The translations under genes were made by a program, and so were the position numbers. Source: Amborella trichopoda (taxonomy: Eukaryota; Streptophyta; Magnoliopsida; Amborellales; Amborellaceae). From it: 64,000 nt of DNA. The DNA lies in assembly GCF_000471905.2 (NCBI RefSeq), contig NW_006498233.1, positions 1,155,608 to 1,219,607 on the forward strand. The letters are read 5' to 3'. A model generated the notes under the pieces. The model saw only the letters and a program-made list of their open reading frames with translations. It ran no database searches and was not told the origin of the DNA. Shown here piece after piece: positions 1 to 13,500 of this stretch. Position 1 is the first letter of the stretch, and every line of letters starts with the position of its first letter.

Positions 1-425
1 CCACTAGGTCATATGAGCTTAATGTCCCAGATTGATTTTGGGCTGATTTGACGATCACGGATGTCCGTTAGTATTTTAATTTTAGTTTTTTTTTTACTAA
101 TCCAAATCACTTGAAATTTGAGGCATGTGTTCACAAAAACAAGTGAATCTTTGAAAAATATCAAAAAATATTTTACATAAAATAAATTGATCAAAATACC
201 CCCAAAAATTTTCGACAGGTAGTTTGGTCCTTTTTTTTAACGAATATTTTTTTTATATTTTTATTAAGTGCGCCTTGATGAGAATAACACACAACTAAAA
301 TTTCAAGTGATTTGGATCTATAGAAAAAAAAAAAAATTCAAGCACTACAGGATATCCGTGATCATCATGTTGGCTTAGATTCATTCTGGGCCGTTGGGCT
401 CATATGTTTATATGAGCTAGTAGGC
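1..425. mobile_element. Foldback MITE at the left edge
   Basis: Left arm GATCACGGATGTCC and AATCCAAATCACTTGAAATTT pair with the right arm, reverse-complemented, GATCACGGATATCC and GATCCAAATCACTTGAAATTT, in the same order. The outer ends CATATGAGC also pair. The left edge may be cut by the window. Confidence 0.65.
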
Positions 426-442
426 TAGTCTCATCATTTTCC

Positions 443-466
443 ATATATATATATATATATATATAA
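443..466. repeat. (TA)n microsatellite
   Basis: About eleven TA units just outside the foldback MITE. Confidence 0.85.
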
Positions 467-857
467 AAGATTTCGAGTGACAAAAAATAGTGCATCTTGC
501 GAAATGTTATCTGGAACGTTCATTTTCAAGCTTTTGAAGTGTTTATATATCTGTTTGATTTGAATTCTTTTGGAGTTTGAAATTTTAAAACTAAAGATAA
601 AATAGATTCTCGGGCTATCTTAAAAAAATTTAACACCAAAATTACAACTCATGATAAAATTTAGAGATGCATCTTACTTTAATTGTTTAAGGTCACAAAG
701 CACACCCTTTAATCTTATGGATATAAGAGAGGAAAAAAAAAAAAATTCAAAAGTACCGACTTCCATGATTGCGCATGTAAAAAAACTAAAGTTAAGGTTT
801 TAGATATGGCTATCTGGATGTGGACACAAGACCTTAACAATGGACCCCAACAAATGC

Positions 858-1165
858 GTTTTTGTTGAAAAACATCTTCAAACGCAGACAATTTTTTTAT
901 TTAAAAAAACGTAGACAAATGCGTTTTTGTTGAAAAAAACGTAAACAAATGCGTTTTTGGTGTAAAAAAACGTAGACAAATGCGTTTTTTTTTTATTTAA
1001 AAAAAAGTAGACAAATCCGTTTTTTTTATTTAAAAAAACGTAGACAAATGCGTTTTTGTTGAAAAACATCTTCAAACGTAGACAATTTTTTTATTTAAAA
1101 AAATGTCACTCTTGAAAAACATCTTCAAACGTAGACAATTTTTTTATTTAAAAAAATATATTGTT
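858..1165. repeat. Degenerate tandem repeat (ACGTAGACAAATGCG type)
   Basis: Units of about 40 bp made of an A- or T-rich part plus GTAGACAAATGCGTTTTT or AACATCTTCAAACGTAGACA, about eight copies. It gives an artificial reading frame with repeated KNAFVYVF. Confidence 0.75.
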
Positions 1166-1214
1166 TAAGTACATGGACAGATGGACTCACGCAGTAGCAT
1201 AAACCATTTGGAAA

Positions 1215-1345
1215 AGTAGAGGTCTAATGGACATCAAAATTTTACATACATGTAGATCTCAACTAGGTAAAAAAAAAAAATGGAAAAGTAGAGGTCTAAT
1301 GGGACATCAAAATTTTACATATGTAGATCTCAAAAAATAATAATA
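1215..1345. repeat. Tandem duplication, about 75 bp
   Basis: GGAAAAGTAGAGGTCTAATG followed by ACATCAAAATTTTACATA occurs twice, separated by an A run. A related pair around AATGAGAGACAATGAGTA follows at 1370-1470. Confidence 0.7.
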
Positions 1346-1721
1346 ATAATAATAATTGCTTATAAGAAAAATGAGAGACAATGAGTAACATTTTAAAGAA
1401 ATGGGGCCTCAACTAGGTACAAAAAAAAAAGAATTCGTATAAAAAAAATGAGAGACAATGAGTACCATTTCGAGAAATAGGACCCCTCATTTGGTGAAGG
1501 CGGGTCTAGGTCTTCAAGAACTCAGCGATCTTTTTTGGAAGTTATTTATTTTTTAAATTCAAGATGGACAAAATTTTAGCTCAAAAATATAGGACTAGCT
1601 GTAAACCCCTTTATAGAAATATTCCCTTTTGTTACAACTGGGGTAAATTTTTTTATTAATCTCACGTAAAATAGTCACGAATTGCCTCTATTACAATATA
1701 TCTCTTGCTTAATATGGATGA

Positions 1722-2030
1722 CGTTTGTATAAGGTACCCTTTTTATATTTCGAAAACTTTATAATGTTTGAAAATATATTTTCAACCCTAATTATAAAAT
1801 TTAAAATTTTTAAAATATTACAAATCGAGCAGATCTATAAACAGTTGAAAATCTTGAAAACCGTGGTCCAATTAATTTGTTACAAGATGTATTATTTTTA
1901 AGACTTGAAATTCTTTTTTTCTTCATATCCATACGTCTTGAGATCGAAATCACTAAATTGAAATGTTTCCAAACATAAGAACACTCCCTTTTAGAAAAAT
2001 TTTGAACACCTTACTTCAATAATATATGAT
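1722..2030 (+). mobile_element. MITE remnant, family M1
   Basis: Contains GCAGATCTATAAACAGTTGA, AATCTTGAAAACCGTGGTCC and CATACGTCTTGAGATCGAAA, matching the M1 core. Ends not determined. Confidence 0.45.
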
Positions 2031-2212
2031 TGATAACTCATGTAAACTTAACGTTCGAACGCTAGCATATGTATCTGAGAACATATTCTCTCTCTCGTGT
2101 TTAACTAAATATTTCGTCCAAGCACTCAGCGAGGCTTCTGCTAAGGGGTACCCTTGACCACTGGCAGGTGAAAATTCTCAAAGAGTTTGAAGTTCTGGAA
2201 TTGGAACCTAAA

Positions 2213-2470
2213 TTTTTTTTTTGGGTAAGTCAATGGAGAGAAGGCTCCCTACCCGATTTTTTATTCATAGAAAAGGGATAACACGTTATTATACAACCTT
2301 ATAATAAGGCAGTTGCGCCAAATCATGTAATAAAAAAAAACAAAAAATAACGATTACGTCAAATTACGGCTCTTGTATAAAGCGATTCTAGAGCATCAGC
2401 TTCCATATTCACCTCACAAAAAATATGAGCAATAGACCACCCATGAGGCGATAACCTAAAACTTTACCTA
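2213..2470 (-). mobile_element. LINE 3-prime fragment with RNase H tail
   Basis: Minus-strand reading gives HGWSIAHIFCEVNMEADALE, the last RNase H motif of plant L1 LINEs, followed by a 3-prime UTR and an A run at 2222-2213. Strongly 5-prime truncated. Confidence 0.55.
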
Positions 2471-2628
2471 TATAGTAATATGTGATATTATGTTGTATAA
2501 CCTGTCTGGAGTTATGGGAATTGCTATATGCCATGTTTGATTGAAACTAGAGTTTTAGAAACTTGGAGATCTAAAAGATAGCCTTTTTTCCTTTTTTTTT
2601 TTTGAACAATTAACAAGTTGGCCTTTTT

Positions 2629-2940
2629 TTTTTTTGGAACAATTAACAGTAGCTATCGTTAGAAGAGAGCAAAAGCTCCATAGTACATAATAAAATAGCG
2701 AGCAATAGCCTATACTGCCAAAGACGACCAACCCAAACTTAACATCCCTGACCCATTAAGGCCCTGTAGTGCAAGCAAAATGACCCCAACTAAGCATACC
2801 CAAGCAACTTCCACAAACCTCAAGAGCTTCGACCTACACCACTCAAACCAAGACTCGCACCAAAGACCCATAGGAAGCTCCATCCCATGCACGATATCCT
2901 CTCGAACCGGGGTTGAGACTGCGAACCAAGCTGCACTTGT
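2629..2940 (-). mobile_element. Poly(A)-tailed retroposed fragment
   Basis: Minus-strand sequence ends in an A run at about 2639-2629 after TACTGTTAATTGTTCC. It contains a 60-codon open segment (2892-2710) without a recognisable domain. A LINE 3-prime UTR is likely; class not determined. Confidence 0.35.
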
Positions 2941-2949
2941 CTAATGACG

Positions 2950-3690
2950 CCCATAAATAATACATTAAGATATTAGCAAATTTTAACCGTTCAATAAAGT
3001 TTCAATGACAAATATTTAACGATCATACATCTTTAACATAATCGACGGTTTAGATCTCACAAATATAAGGACAAATGATTATTGTTTTGCATTGAATTTC
3101 ATTTTTATTTTCTCGTAGCACATCCATAATAGTACACAAAAGTAAATATGGGAAATATAGAACTAATTTGACAATCCTCTCTGTCTCGATAAAATGCACT
3201 CTCGCTCTCTCTAAATAAAATGCAACTCTCGCTCTCTCTAAATAAAATGTAGACTCTCTATCTCTAAATAAAAAGTAGACTCTCTTTCTCTCTAAAATAA
3301 AAAATAAAAATATATATCTCTCTCTCCAAAACGGACCCTTGGAGGGAGAGGAAAGCTTTAGCAATTCTCTTCATCTCTCTATCTCAACAGGAAAACCAGG
3401 TTAGCACAAACTTCCCACGACTTCTCCAATCAAATCCGATGACAAAATCAGGAGTATCCATTATTCAACCCCCAAATAAGTGCCATGTGATATATTCTTA
3501 GTTTATTTTTTCTGAATAAATATATTCTTAGTTTATTTGTTTCCAATTTTTAAAAAATTGAAAGCATTCAGTATTCATTTTTAAATTTTATCTTTTGTAC
3601 AATTTTTTTAATTTTTGCAATGTTCCGCTTTTATATTATGCATTTTTGGTTTCTAGGGGCTTCTACGTTTTTATTTTTCAAAAAGCACTT
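2950..3690. other. Gene-free stretch with CT-rich repeats
   Basis: 3180-3330 is a degenerate repeat of CTCTCTAAATAAAATG, about five copies. The rest is AT-rich and shows nothing recognisable. Confidence 0.5.
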
Positions 3691-4212
3691 CAGACTTGAA
3701 AATGGAAAAAAATTATTTTCTTTTTTGTGATTTTAGTGTTGAATTTTTAAGAGATTTTACAATTTTTAAAATCTCTTTAAAACCAAAAAAAAAAGAGTGC
3801 AAATTATGTACGGACATTATTGGGAGGGATCAATTATCAAATGGGCACTCGTTTGCCCAAAATTACGAACACCACCCCCCTCCCGCTATAATTTTTTTCC
3901 TAAGTGGCTTCCCTATCCGGCAATATGAAAATTGGATAGGGTTTTTATTTTGGCACTCAAGAGAATTGTCGGCAATTGCGTTGTCAAACAAAGGGATCCA
4001 AAAACACAGGCGCCAATTTAAACTTGGGTCAATTTGTTGCGAAATACCAGACAACTATTTAGACTTTCTAAAACCTGAGAGGCTATTTCACTACTCTGGC
4101 CAGTCCATTTTCTCCTCCCTCTCAAGTTTGATTTCTCTCACATCCTCTCTAAAGTTCTTAGATTTCTTTATCATCTTTCTATGTTGGATTATAAGGAGAT
4201 GGGCCTTGTGGC

Positions 4213-4370
4213 GAGCTCTTCTCCATTTTATAAAGAGAGAAAATTAGTCTGAGAGAGATGGGAGCTCTTCTCCATTTGTATAAAGAGAAAATTAGTCCCG
4301 TGAGATAGGAGAGGGGAGCCCTTCTCCATTGTATAAAGAGAGAAAATTAGTCCTGTGAGAGAAGAGAGCA
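4213..4370. repeat. Minisatellite, three units of about 52 bp
   Basis: GCTCTTCTCCATTTTATAAAG plus AGAGAAAATTAGTCTGTGAGA-type unit, three times in a row with small changes. Confidence 0.75.
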
Positions 4371-5331
4371 AAATGTTGCCCTCATTTTTGTTTTTGCATA
4401 AAATGCATCTTCGTGACGCCCTAGCTCCATTATCTCCTAATTTTCTAGACTTGGTTGCATTTTTGGTTTTAAGGGCTGCTACAATTTTTCTTTCGTAAAA
4501 TAACTTAAAAACCAAAAATGAAAAAAAGTAAGAAAAATTATTTATTCAATTGTTTGTATCTTTAGTTTTTGATTTTTTTGAAAGGCTCTTAAAATTTTCC
4601 CTATCTTTTTTAGAGTTCTCTTTATTTTTCATAATTTTTTAATTTTTTAAAAATTATTCCACCAGTCCCACTGGTGAACCAGTCTGAACCAGCCACCCTG
4701 AACGGACCAGTGTGCTCACTGATTTAGCGTGCTCATTGGTTTAGTCGGAGAGTATTGGCGTGCAGGGATAGAGAGCATTTGAATTACTCGTGGCATGGGA
4801 TTATCATGGCCTCAAGGGCATATTTCAGAAAGTGACTATTAATTGAAAGGACAAAATGTAAGAGCATATTTTACTGTAATCTACGTGCACTTGCTGGTTT
4901 AAGAAAAAAAAACATATACCATATTAATCATGTAATGGGTTAATCTTCAAGGTGGAATCTAATCCAGTATTTTAACACAAACCACAACTCCAAAAGGGTA
5001 TCATCAACGAGGTGAAAGTTGATTGACGTAAAAGAACATTTTTTTCATTCGAGTTTGAAAGATAACTTGTGGGATGATTTATTGCATATACGTCCATAAA
5101 TTACAGACTTAGATTACTTTTATTCATCGAAAAACATGCACATCCACAAAAGAAACAGTGGGAAAAAGAAGAACATATCTAGCAAGGATCAAAACAATAT
5201 TTACCACCCTAGAACTGGAAACTTTCAAGCAAACTAGATAATAGATTGGCTTATGGCTCCTATGTATAATTTCAAATGGAAACTGACCTCATAATCTCAT
5301 TGAATAATACTAAACATTTAATGGACAAACT
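4371..5331. other. CTF18 downstream region
   Basis: AT-rich, includes the CTF18 3-prime UTR next to 5332. A short degenerate duplication around CCAGTCCCACTGGTGAACCA is present at 4660-4700. I see no second gene. Confidence 0.4.
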
Positions 5332-7550
5332 CTAGAGGAGTTCACGAACACGCACTGGCCTTTTAACAGCATTTGTGAAACCCTGTATAACATATCCAAG
5401 AATTGATTCAGGACTGAGCTTTTTTCCTTTTTTGGGGCACAAACAAGAGTTCAAAAAGTAATATTAGATACAGAGTTAGATAGTTTAAAAAAAAACAAAG
5501 AGAGAAATTTTCCACAGTCCATACCTCATTAAATTTGAATAGAAGGGGGCGCGAATCTCTTTCTATAGTTGCTGATTGTGGCAAAGATGCGTCCGGACCT
5601 TGAGACCCTTTGCAGTTTGATTTCCTAAACCTGATAGAAGAAATTTAGCGTAGTTAAAGCCAGAATAAGAAAACCAATCAACCATATAATGTGTGTAGTT
5701 TGTGAGAACCAAAAGTAACATATCCATCAGTCTGCATGCCAATAACAATCTCATTAAACAAAAACTATCACCGTTAACATTCTAAATTTAGAGTTAATTT
5801 GCCCTGGAAATTAATGAATTGACGGAACAAAAGGCAAGTTTTTACATTTTCTTTTCAACAGTAGCAGGGACAACTTAGCTAAACAAATATTTGAGTTACG
5901 GCCGGTGCCCACATTCTTTTAAGGTGATAGTTCTTAGGTAGTTTAGTCACCTCTTCTTAACTTAGACATCTACCTCGGGAAAACCCTTTCAGGTTAAATA
6001 CAATTGGAGTGTTAAAAGTGTGTTTCCAGTATTTTGACATTTGATTACAACATAAATAAGATATCACAATAGAATATATGAAGGCATTGAAAAGGTTTGT
6101 TTTTTTTTTGGGGGGAGAGAGAGAGAGAGAGATAGAAAGCACCTGTCAAAGAAATTGGAGCCACCCACAGGCTTCTTTGCATTTCCAGTTGTCTTAGTCA
6201 TGAGCCCAACTGCCTTAACATTATTAGATATCCCACCATGAACATTCTGTTGTCTTGGTCTTACATTTTCTGATTTTGCTAGACTAGTTTCTACAGGTGA
6301 AGCCGCATAACTAGCTTTGGTAGAATATGATTTTGCATCTCCTTTACTTGGAAACGGCACGCTTTCATGAACACTGACTTCAGATGGAAGTTCAAATCTA
6401 CTCCTGTTTTCACCCAATAGTTTATGTTTCTCAACCTGCAAAGAGGCTTTGAAGATATCACAAGGGATTATGCTTACTGATGCATACATGCAGTAATTTT
6501 GCTTACAACCCACAAATATCCTTTCACAAATCATAATTTTCTTTTTTCAGTGACATTTAGGGCCTTGGGAAATAAAGGTTGCATGTTCAACTGTGAAACG
6601 AAATAAAGGATACAAATCATAATTTTCAAGTGAAAGGCTCGAATTCAAAAGGACATAGTTGGAAGTGGTGAGAAAATATATGGGGACTTATGGCCTCACT
6701 AAGGGTATGGCCCTTAACAGAGCAGAATGGCGGACCAAGATTCATGTAGCCGATCCCAATTAGTTGGAAAAAGGCTTTGACGATGATGATGATGATGATG
6801 TTCAACTGTGAAAACATATCACACATTATCTTTTATTTTATTCAAATTACAAACGTGATTCTTGGCACGTAAACTTAGGAGCTATGTGAGGCAGATTGCC
6901 AACAATACAGTTCATATTAAAATGAATAAAATAGAAGAATACAAAGTACACAATGCTAAACCCATGCATGGAAAAAACGTACACCACAAAAATTATCAAC
7001 TGTCGGACAGGATCGCTTGTATATTCTAGCTAATACGATATCCAAATTTGACCTAATCCTCTTGGAATCCCAATGAGATGCAACTTGGTGATGATTGCCT
7101 TTGATCCACAAATTGTTTATTGTATTCATACTTGCCCTTAGAAAGTAGAAACACTTCATTCTACAAACAAAATAGACAATGATCCTAGTATCAACCTTTA
7201 TGAAAGGTGAACCAATAGACTCACCTCATGAACCAAGATCTGTCTCACAGCTAAAGGGAGGATATAGTGCCCAGGATGGTGGTCCTATAACAAATAAATT
7301 CAAATATTAGAAATGTTTCTAGTAGCATGCACAAATCAAAACGAATTTAGTGATGCCATACCTTAAATTTCATGAAATCACCAAGAGGAGGATCTAAACA
7401 AAGTGTCGAAACCTCAGTAGCCGCATATTTCTGTGTACCCTCTGGGGGATCAACTTTTCCATTCTTATATGTTATTGAATAAGAAACCATTGTTTCTACT
7501 ACGTTATTCACATGATCCCTCTCTCGATCAGATAATAAATGCATTGCAAC
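5332..7550 (-). CDS. CTF18: CTF18 exons 21-25, C-terminal CTF8/DCC1-binding region
   Basis: Exons 7550-7362, 7284-7225, 6435-6143, 5630-5525 and 5382-5332 encode about residues 797-1028. Exon 21 begins [14 protein letters not shown] and contains [11 protein letters not shown] and [12 protein letters not shown]. Exon 22 is [16 protein letters not shown]. Exon 23 is a low-conservation Ser- and Lys-rich linker ending GGSNFFD. Exon 24 gives [12 protein letters not shown] and exon 25 gives [16 protein letters not shown] then TAG. The [19 protein letters not shown] segment is the family signature at the C-terminus and binds the CTF8-DCC1 module. Intron 23 of this block (6436-7224) contains a truncated RTE LINE. 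Confidence 0.92.
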
Positions 7551-10500
7551 CTGAAACAGAAAGTGTGAAGGAAATTTGTAATACGAAGCAAATGTCAGAG
7601 TAATCCCAGATGGTTCCAGTCATGTTCCAGTCATGCATAAAGAGGGATATAACTGAGTCATCCAAAGTTATTTCCCTGTGATGGCAATGCACCAATGCCT
7701 TTAAACAAGTGCAAACAATTTGCAGCTTGGAGAAAATGCAAGGACCGGAAGTGAATCAATCACAACAAGATATATTCCGTATTCAAATATCTGAGCACTT
7801 GACTATTGAAAACAGCAAGCAATATACATTTCATAAGCTTTTACATATCAATGAAGTTGTACGGCTTCTCATAGAATAAACAAATAATCCACGACCAGTA
7901 GAATATGGTATAAATGTACTTTGAAGGGGTCACAACATCCAATTCTGATAACAGACAATGGAACATCAACCATGTCGGAGCAAATATTTTGGTGGGCCAC
8001 ACTGCACTTAACCTCTTGCGTGAATCATCAGGAATATATGTGGATGCCCCGACAGATTACCATATTCCGCACATTATTGAATTATGATAATTTAGTCAAC
8101 TTAGATATTGGAAATCTTGACTTCTATCTTCTAAACATAGGGCAGACCTGCCATCCAAGCAAGAACAGAAAAGCATTGAAGGGAAGTGACAATAAATTCC
8201 TAAAAGTGGTCTGAACAAGAGCAGATCAAAATATTAGTTTTACACCAAGCAAAAATGTCATAAATATTAATTAATAGAGCAAGGCAATGTTAAGTCAGAA
8301 GCTTATAGTAATAGGTGCAAGATGAAACTTTTGATTAGGTGCCAAATATACTGGATCCCATACCATGTTATCACAATTCGTGATTACATGGGCAAATAAT
8401 GCTCAGATAGCAAGAATAGTTGTTGGAATAGGGATCTGGCTCCAGATTGGGATCGGGAAAGGGAGAGATGGATCGTGAAAGGCAAGAAGCTCCCTAGGGT
8501 AAGGATTGCCATTCTTATACCCTAAGATATAGGGATCTTGGTCCCCATATGTATGGGAGCTCGATCCCAATATGTTGGAGATATGGATCCTGATATGTGA
8601 CAGCTGAGCTAAATATGAACCTTGGGCTTCAACTTAGTACTAATATTACTGGAATTCTTACTTTCTCAGTATTAACTATTAAGTTGAACCTTAATTCTAC
8701 TATACTATACTTTATACTAATATACCATTGATGCCGCATTTAAACTTTGACGGGCTATGCTCCATAGTCCATAGTCCATACCAGTGTCATAGAAACTATT
8801 AAAGTTCTAGTGATCTAGTATAGTACAGCATTATACAAACTAAACTGTAGTGTAGGACAGTTACATTAGTAGCATAGGGACATTTATCAAAATACTCATA
8901 AGTGATCAACTATTGAACATTTCACCCATATTTTTTTATTTAATTTCAAAATACCCATCAAAATACACATGAGGAATAGTTGAAAAAGGGTAAGTTGTCA
9001 ATTTGTTGAAAAGTTAGGTGTATTTTGATAAATTTCTCAGAGTATAATCAAGTGAATATAACATATTGCATTACACTATACGTAGTATTTAGTATATAGT
9101 ATAGCGTAAATGAGTACATGATACAATATAGTATTTGAAAACCCTGAAGGGCCAATAGATCGGCTATCCAAAAAACTGATCCCGAGCGTAGATCAACCAA
9201 ATCAGCCCGATCCAGCTTTAAAAAAAATTCAAAAAATTAAATTGCTATAAAATCTTTTTTATGTTCCAAAATAATATTCACGTATTATTTTACAAAAAAT
9301 ACATGAATATAGAGATACCATTTTCTGTCTGAATGTCTTTTCATCATTGCATTTACATCACTTGAAAAAAGGAGAATGCAATCATCATGGATATAAATGC
9401 ATGGTCCAAAATGGAGCATACAATTATGAAAAACATAATTCTGAAATGAAAGAAGACATTGTTCTTCCTCTTCATCATGTTGTCTCCACTCGATTGGGAC
9501 AGATTGGCCTCATAATCATCTTTTCTCTCACCCCCTCTTCCTCCTCCTCCCCCTCCCCCTCCCCCCACCCAACCTCCTTTCTTTTCTCCTTCAAGATGTA
9601 CAACATAAGAATTTCTCATACATCCCTGCTCGTCAGCACCTTCTTTGTCATCTTCCTTACTAATTGTCTCAAGCAATGCTCTCTTATATACCGTTGGCTT
9701 TTCTTCTTACACTACCCACTGCTCAGTTGTATCTCCGACAAATATTCCATTTAGGTCGACTAGGTTGTACTCCTTAATTTTCCTCATTATTGTTGCTCTC
9801 AAATGCTCAAATTGTAATGAATATAAACTAGTTTTGAAGACTCTTTGATGTCAGTCAATTCCTTATTGAAGAGCGAAACCACTAGTATGTGCACCTAGTT
9901 TCATTGATTGTCATCCTCTGTAAGTGAAGTGTGTCATAACGATGTATCTCCCACCATTCAACTAAACTGAAACTGCAAAAGAGCCATGTAAGAAATGGGC
10001 CAAATTATTTCACAAGGTGAAAGCTGTGAAATAATGCCTAGTTAGTTAAGACATAAGAGATAACCTAGTTCTCATTGCACTATGATAATCCCTATCAAAT
10101 CTAGATGCAACTGAGTTTCTACAGCCCTATAAACAAAGTTGAGAGAAAAATTGTGTCTTGGTGCTTTAATTAGACCTTAGAAATGCACCAAGTCCATGAA
10201 ATTCTTAAAATTAAGGTTAATATTTACCTTCCTCAGTGCTTGTATTTGATTCCTATGGCTTATCTCCAATGATATATCTCACCCCCTCCATGATCTTATT
10301 GAGAATATTAAGCATCAAGTAGAAATATTTGGGGTGGAAGTAGAAACCTAGATAGCACAAAGATGGAGAGACCATTTAAGTTTGCAAGGACGAAACATTT
10401 TAATATTTAAACTTCTAAAAATATATTTTACCAGCATAGTGAATCATGTGGGCCACCTGAATATTCCACCTTCTCTCAATGATCTCTACCACTTTAGAGG

Positions 10501-13500
10501 CAAAACTTGCACTTCTCTAAAATAGCCACCTTCTCCCTCTCGATCCCTTCCGAGAGGCGCCTCATAGAGGTTATCTTGTCAGCATCCACCAACTGTAAAA
10601 GTGTCACCAAAGGAGTGGTGGCATCCACAATCCTAGCACACCTAGACCAGAACCACTTATCGATGACTATGCTCTCCACTTTCACTCCCTCACAGGATTT
10701 TGAGAGTTGGAGTTTTATCCACTCTTCATAAGTGAACAACCTCTTCATTGCAGCTTGCTATTATAGAATAAAGTCCATGGTCAAGTAGCATGTCGTGAAG
10801 CGAGAGAGGGAGAGCTGATTAGCTCCTTATTCTCATATTGCCCCATCAAGTTAAGGATTTTGGCATAGTTGTAGATGAATTTCGTCGAATTTCGTCACTA
10901 ACTTTACGCAATCCATAGTCTCCTTCACAACCTTGATCTCGCAAGTCTCCTCTAACATGATATCCATGCAGTGGGCAGCTCAGAGCGCCCATATTAGATG
11001 CTTCCTTTTGAGCATCAACTTCGACCCCAAAGCAACAGATGCCCTGGCATTACTGGCAATAATCTGGACCACATGTTTTTCTCCCATATCCTGGACTATC
11101 TACTCCATTACTTTTGTTAGGAACTTCATTTTTTTCTTCATTGTTTTCTCACCCTTGTGACCTCTCTGCTGGATATTAAGGTCATTCTACGTGAGTAATA
11201 AACCAAAATGTTCAAATAATCATTTTGAATGGCCTTGTCCTTCTAACCGTGACTCATGATGACGACACTCGCTCTCAACTAAACCTCCTAAAACTCCCCA
11301 ATAAATTTTTGAACACCCTACACCTCTTCATCCAAGATTGGTCCACTGAGCTTGTATGCCGCAGGGAGCATCATCCCAAACTCCCTTCTGAATTGCAGTG
11401 ATCATTGACTAATATGCTTTGATGGGGATCCCTTCATCATAGAAAGATTTTCCAATAGCCCTCTTCACTAGGTGCCTTACACCTATAATCATGCTCGCAG
11501 AGATGTCTATTTGTTGCGGCCTAGGCTTCGAGAGGAATGGGGCAATGCGACCCTCAACCATGGGTCTCGGAGGTCTACTGTGTCCTCACGCACCTAGCAT
11601 GCATGACATTAGCATTCCTGGATAAGCTAGGAGTAGTTTCCTCGAGATGTGATTTATGGGACGAGGTTCCCCAAGATTCCCAAATGACCCTTCTGTTGCA
11701 CTAGAACTAGTACCAAGTGCCCCTACACCTCCATACATGCCCATAATTGCGCCTTACAAACCCATGTTGGGCCTTGCCAACATACTTGTGTCGACCCCTC
11801 CATACATGCCCATGTCTCCCTCCATGCATTCTCATGCCGTACACACCGTACATACCCATCCCACTCTTCAATGGTGCACTTCCTGAAAGCTTACTCTCAT
11901 CACAAGCTCTATGTTGAGGTTTGAATCACTCATTTGCACCCATCCCACTTGATGGCACATAGAGGCTTGCAATCTCCTTGTCCATCATTTGGTTGGCTAT
12001 CTTCTTGCCGTTGTTAGCTTTAAGAGCCGCCATTTGCCTCCTCACATTGCTAGGAACATCAGAGAAAGTAGCAACCTCAACCCCAATCCCTGCTAAGCAC
12101 TGCGTAAACCAATTTCTCTGTATTTATCCCATTACTAATGACCCTGTGGCAATAGTTGCACACAATTTTGTCTTTTCTTGTTAGATCCTATCTAGCCGCA
12201 TGATGCCATGCAAGGTCTTCTTTATGTTGAGACATGGTGAAAAAAGTGGAAACTATTATAAATAATAGGACAAAATATTATATCGATTCCACAAACAATA
12301 ACTTCGTACTTTATTGTAATGTTATAAAATCTTGTTCACTAACATTCTATTTGGCAATGTTCAAAAATGCTGATTCAGGCGCCTAGGCGTTTTGGGTGCC
12401 TGGCCGCCTAAGCACCCGCCTAGAGACCGGGTGCCCTCACCAAAATTGAAAACTAGCCCCCTTACTCCCCCCCCAACCCTGAAAAAATAAACGGGGGAGT
12501 TCTTAGGGCATGGTTTTAAGTCTTTGGGAGTTTTTAAGGAAATTTTAAAGCCCCAAACTCCTCATGAAATAGACAAAAATGTATTAGTACAATCACATTA
12601 CAGATTGACGGATACAAGACTCAAAGAGAGTGTAACTTGTAAGACATTAAAATGCTTGAAATCCCAAATATTATTGTAAGAAACTAGAAATCTAGACTAG
12701 AAACGATACACAAAGTCAACAAGGCAAAATCAAAAAACAAATACATCAAGTCATCAACCAAACATGTAAATATATTGTAAAAGAAAAAAAAGGTAAAAGA
12801 AAAAACAGGAGTCACAACATAATAATATGTTGTAGCAAAATAAAATCAAAACCCTCTTTCAAATATGATAATACTTTAAAAATATCAAAATCAAATCGAT
12901 GTCGGTGCAAACTTCATCTATTGAGTCCCTAAAAGTCCTCATAATCAACTACTAAAAGCTCTAAATCCACCCACGAACTATTGCCTATGTTTTAAGAAGA
13001 AATTGAAAAAATCAAAACTTTATCGATCGTTCGATAAATCACTAAAGAGTAGCTTTTTGGGGAGTTTTTCTCGCCCTAAAAGCCACGGTTTTTGTTTTGG
13101 AGGTATAGAATATCCCCAAAAACCCTTTTCTCCCCTTTTTAGTGGGGAAAATGACATTTTTTTTTACCCTCGCCGAGGGTTTTTTTCGCCCTTCTACAAA
13201 CTGTCACTAGTCGGGCGCCAAGACTGTAGCGCCTAGGCCGGCGTCGAGAGACAGACCGCATGATTCCACCGTTCAGAGAGTGCCTAGGTGTTTTTTGAAA
13301 TTTTTTGCCTAAGCGGGCAAGTGAATTTTCGAACACTGCTAATTAAATATTGTGAATATTCCACTTAGATATATTCTAATATACAATACAACAATTATAA
13401 TTTAGTATTACTTGTTTATTATTTAAAAGTTCATATATTCAACTGTAACAAATAAACCAATTATAATCCACAAGATAATTTAAAAATTCTTATACATTCT

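Noticed and set aside
878-1075. Repetitive minus-strand frame with KNAFVYVF units
   Set aside because: Product of a non-coding tandem repeat.
3696-4247. 183-codon plus-strand open frame
   Set aside because: Low-complexity Phe/Lys-rich start, no domain, overlaps a minisatellite, no splice or promoter support.
9353-9676. Gly-rich minus-strand frame as a separate gene
   Set aside because: It is the C-terminal end of the decayed hAT transposase with a G-rich tract.
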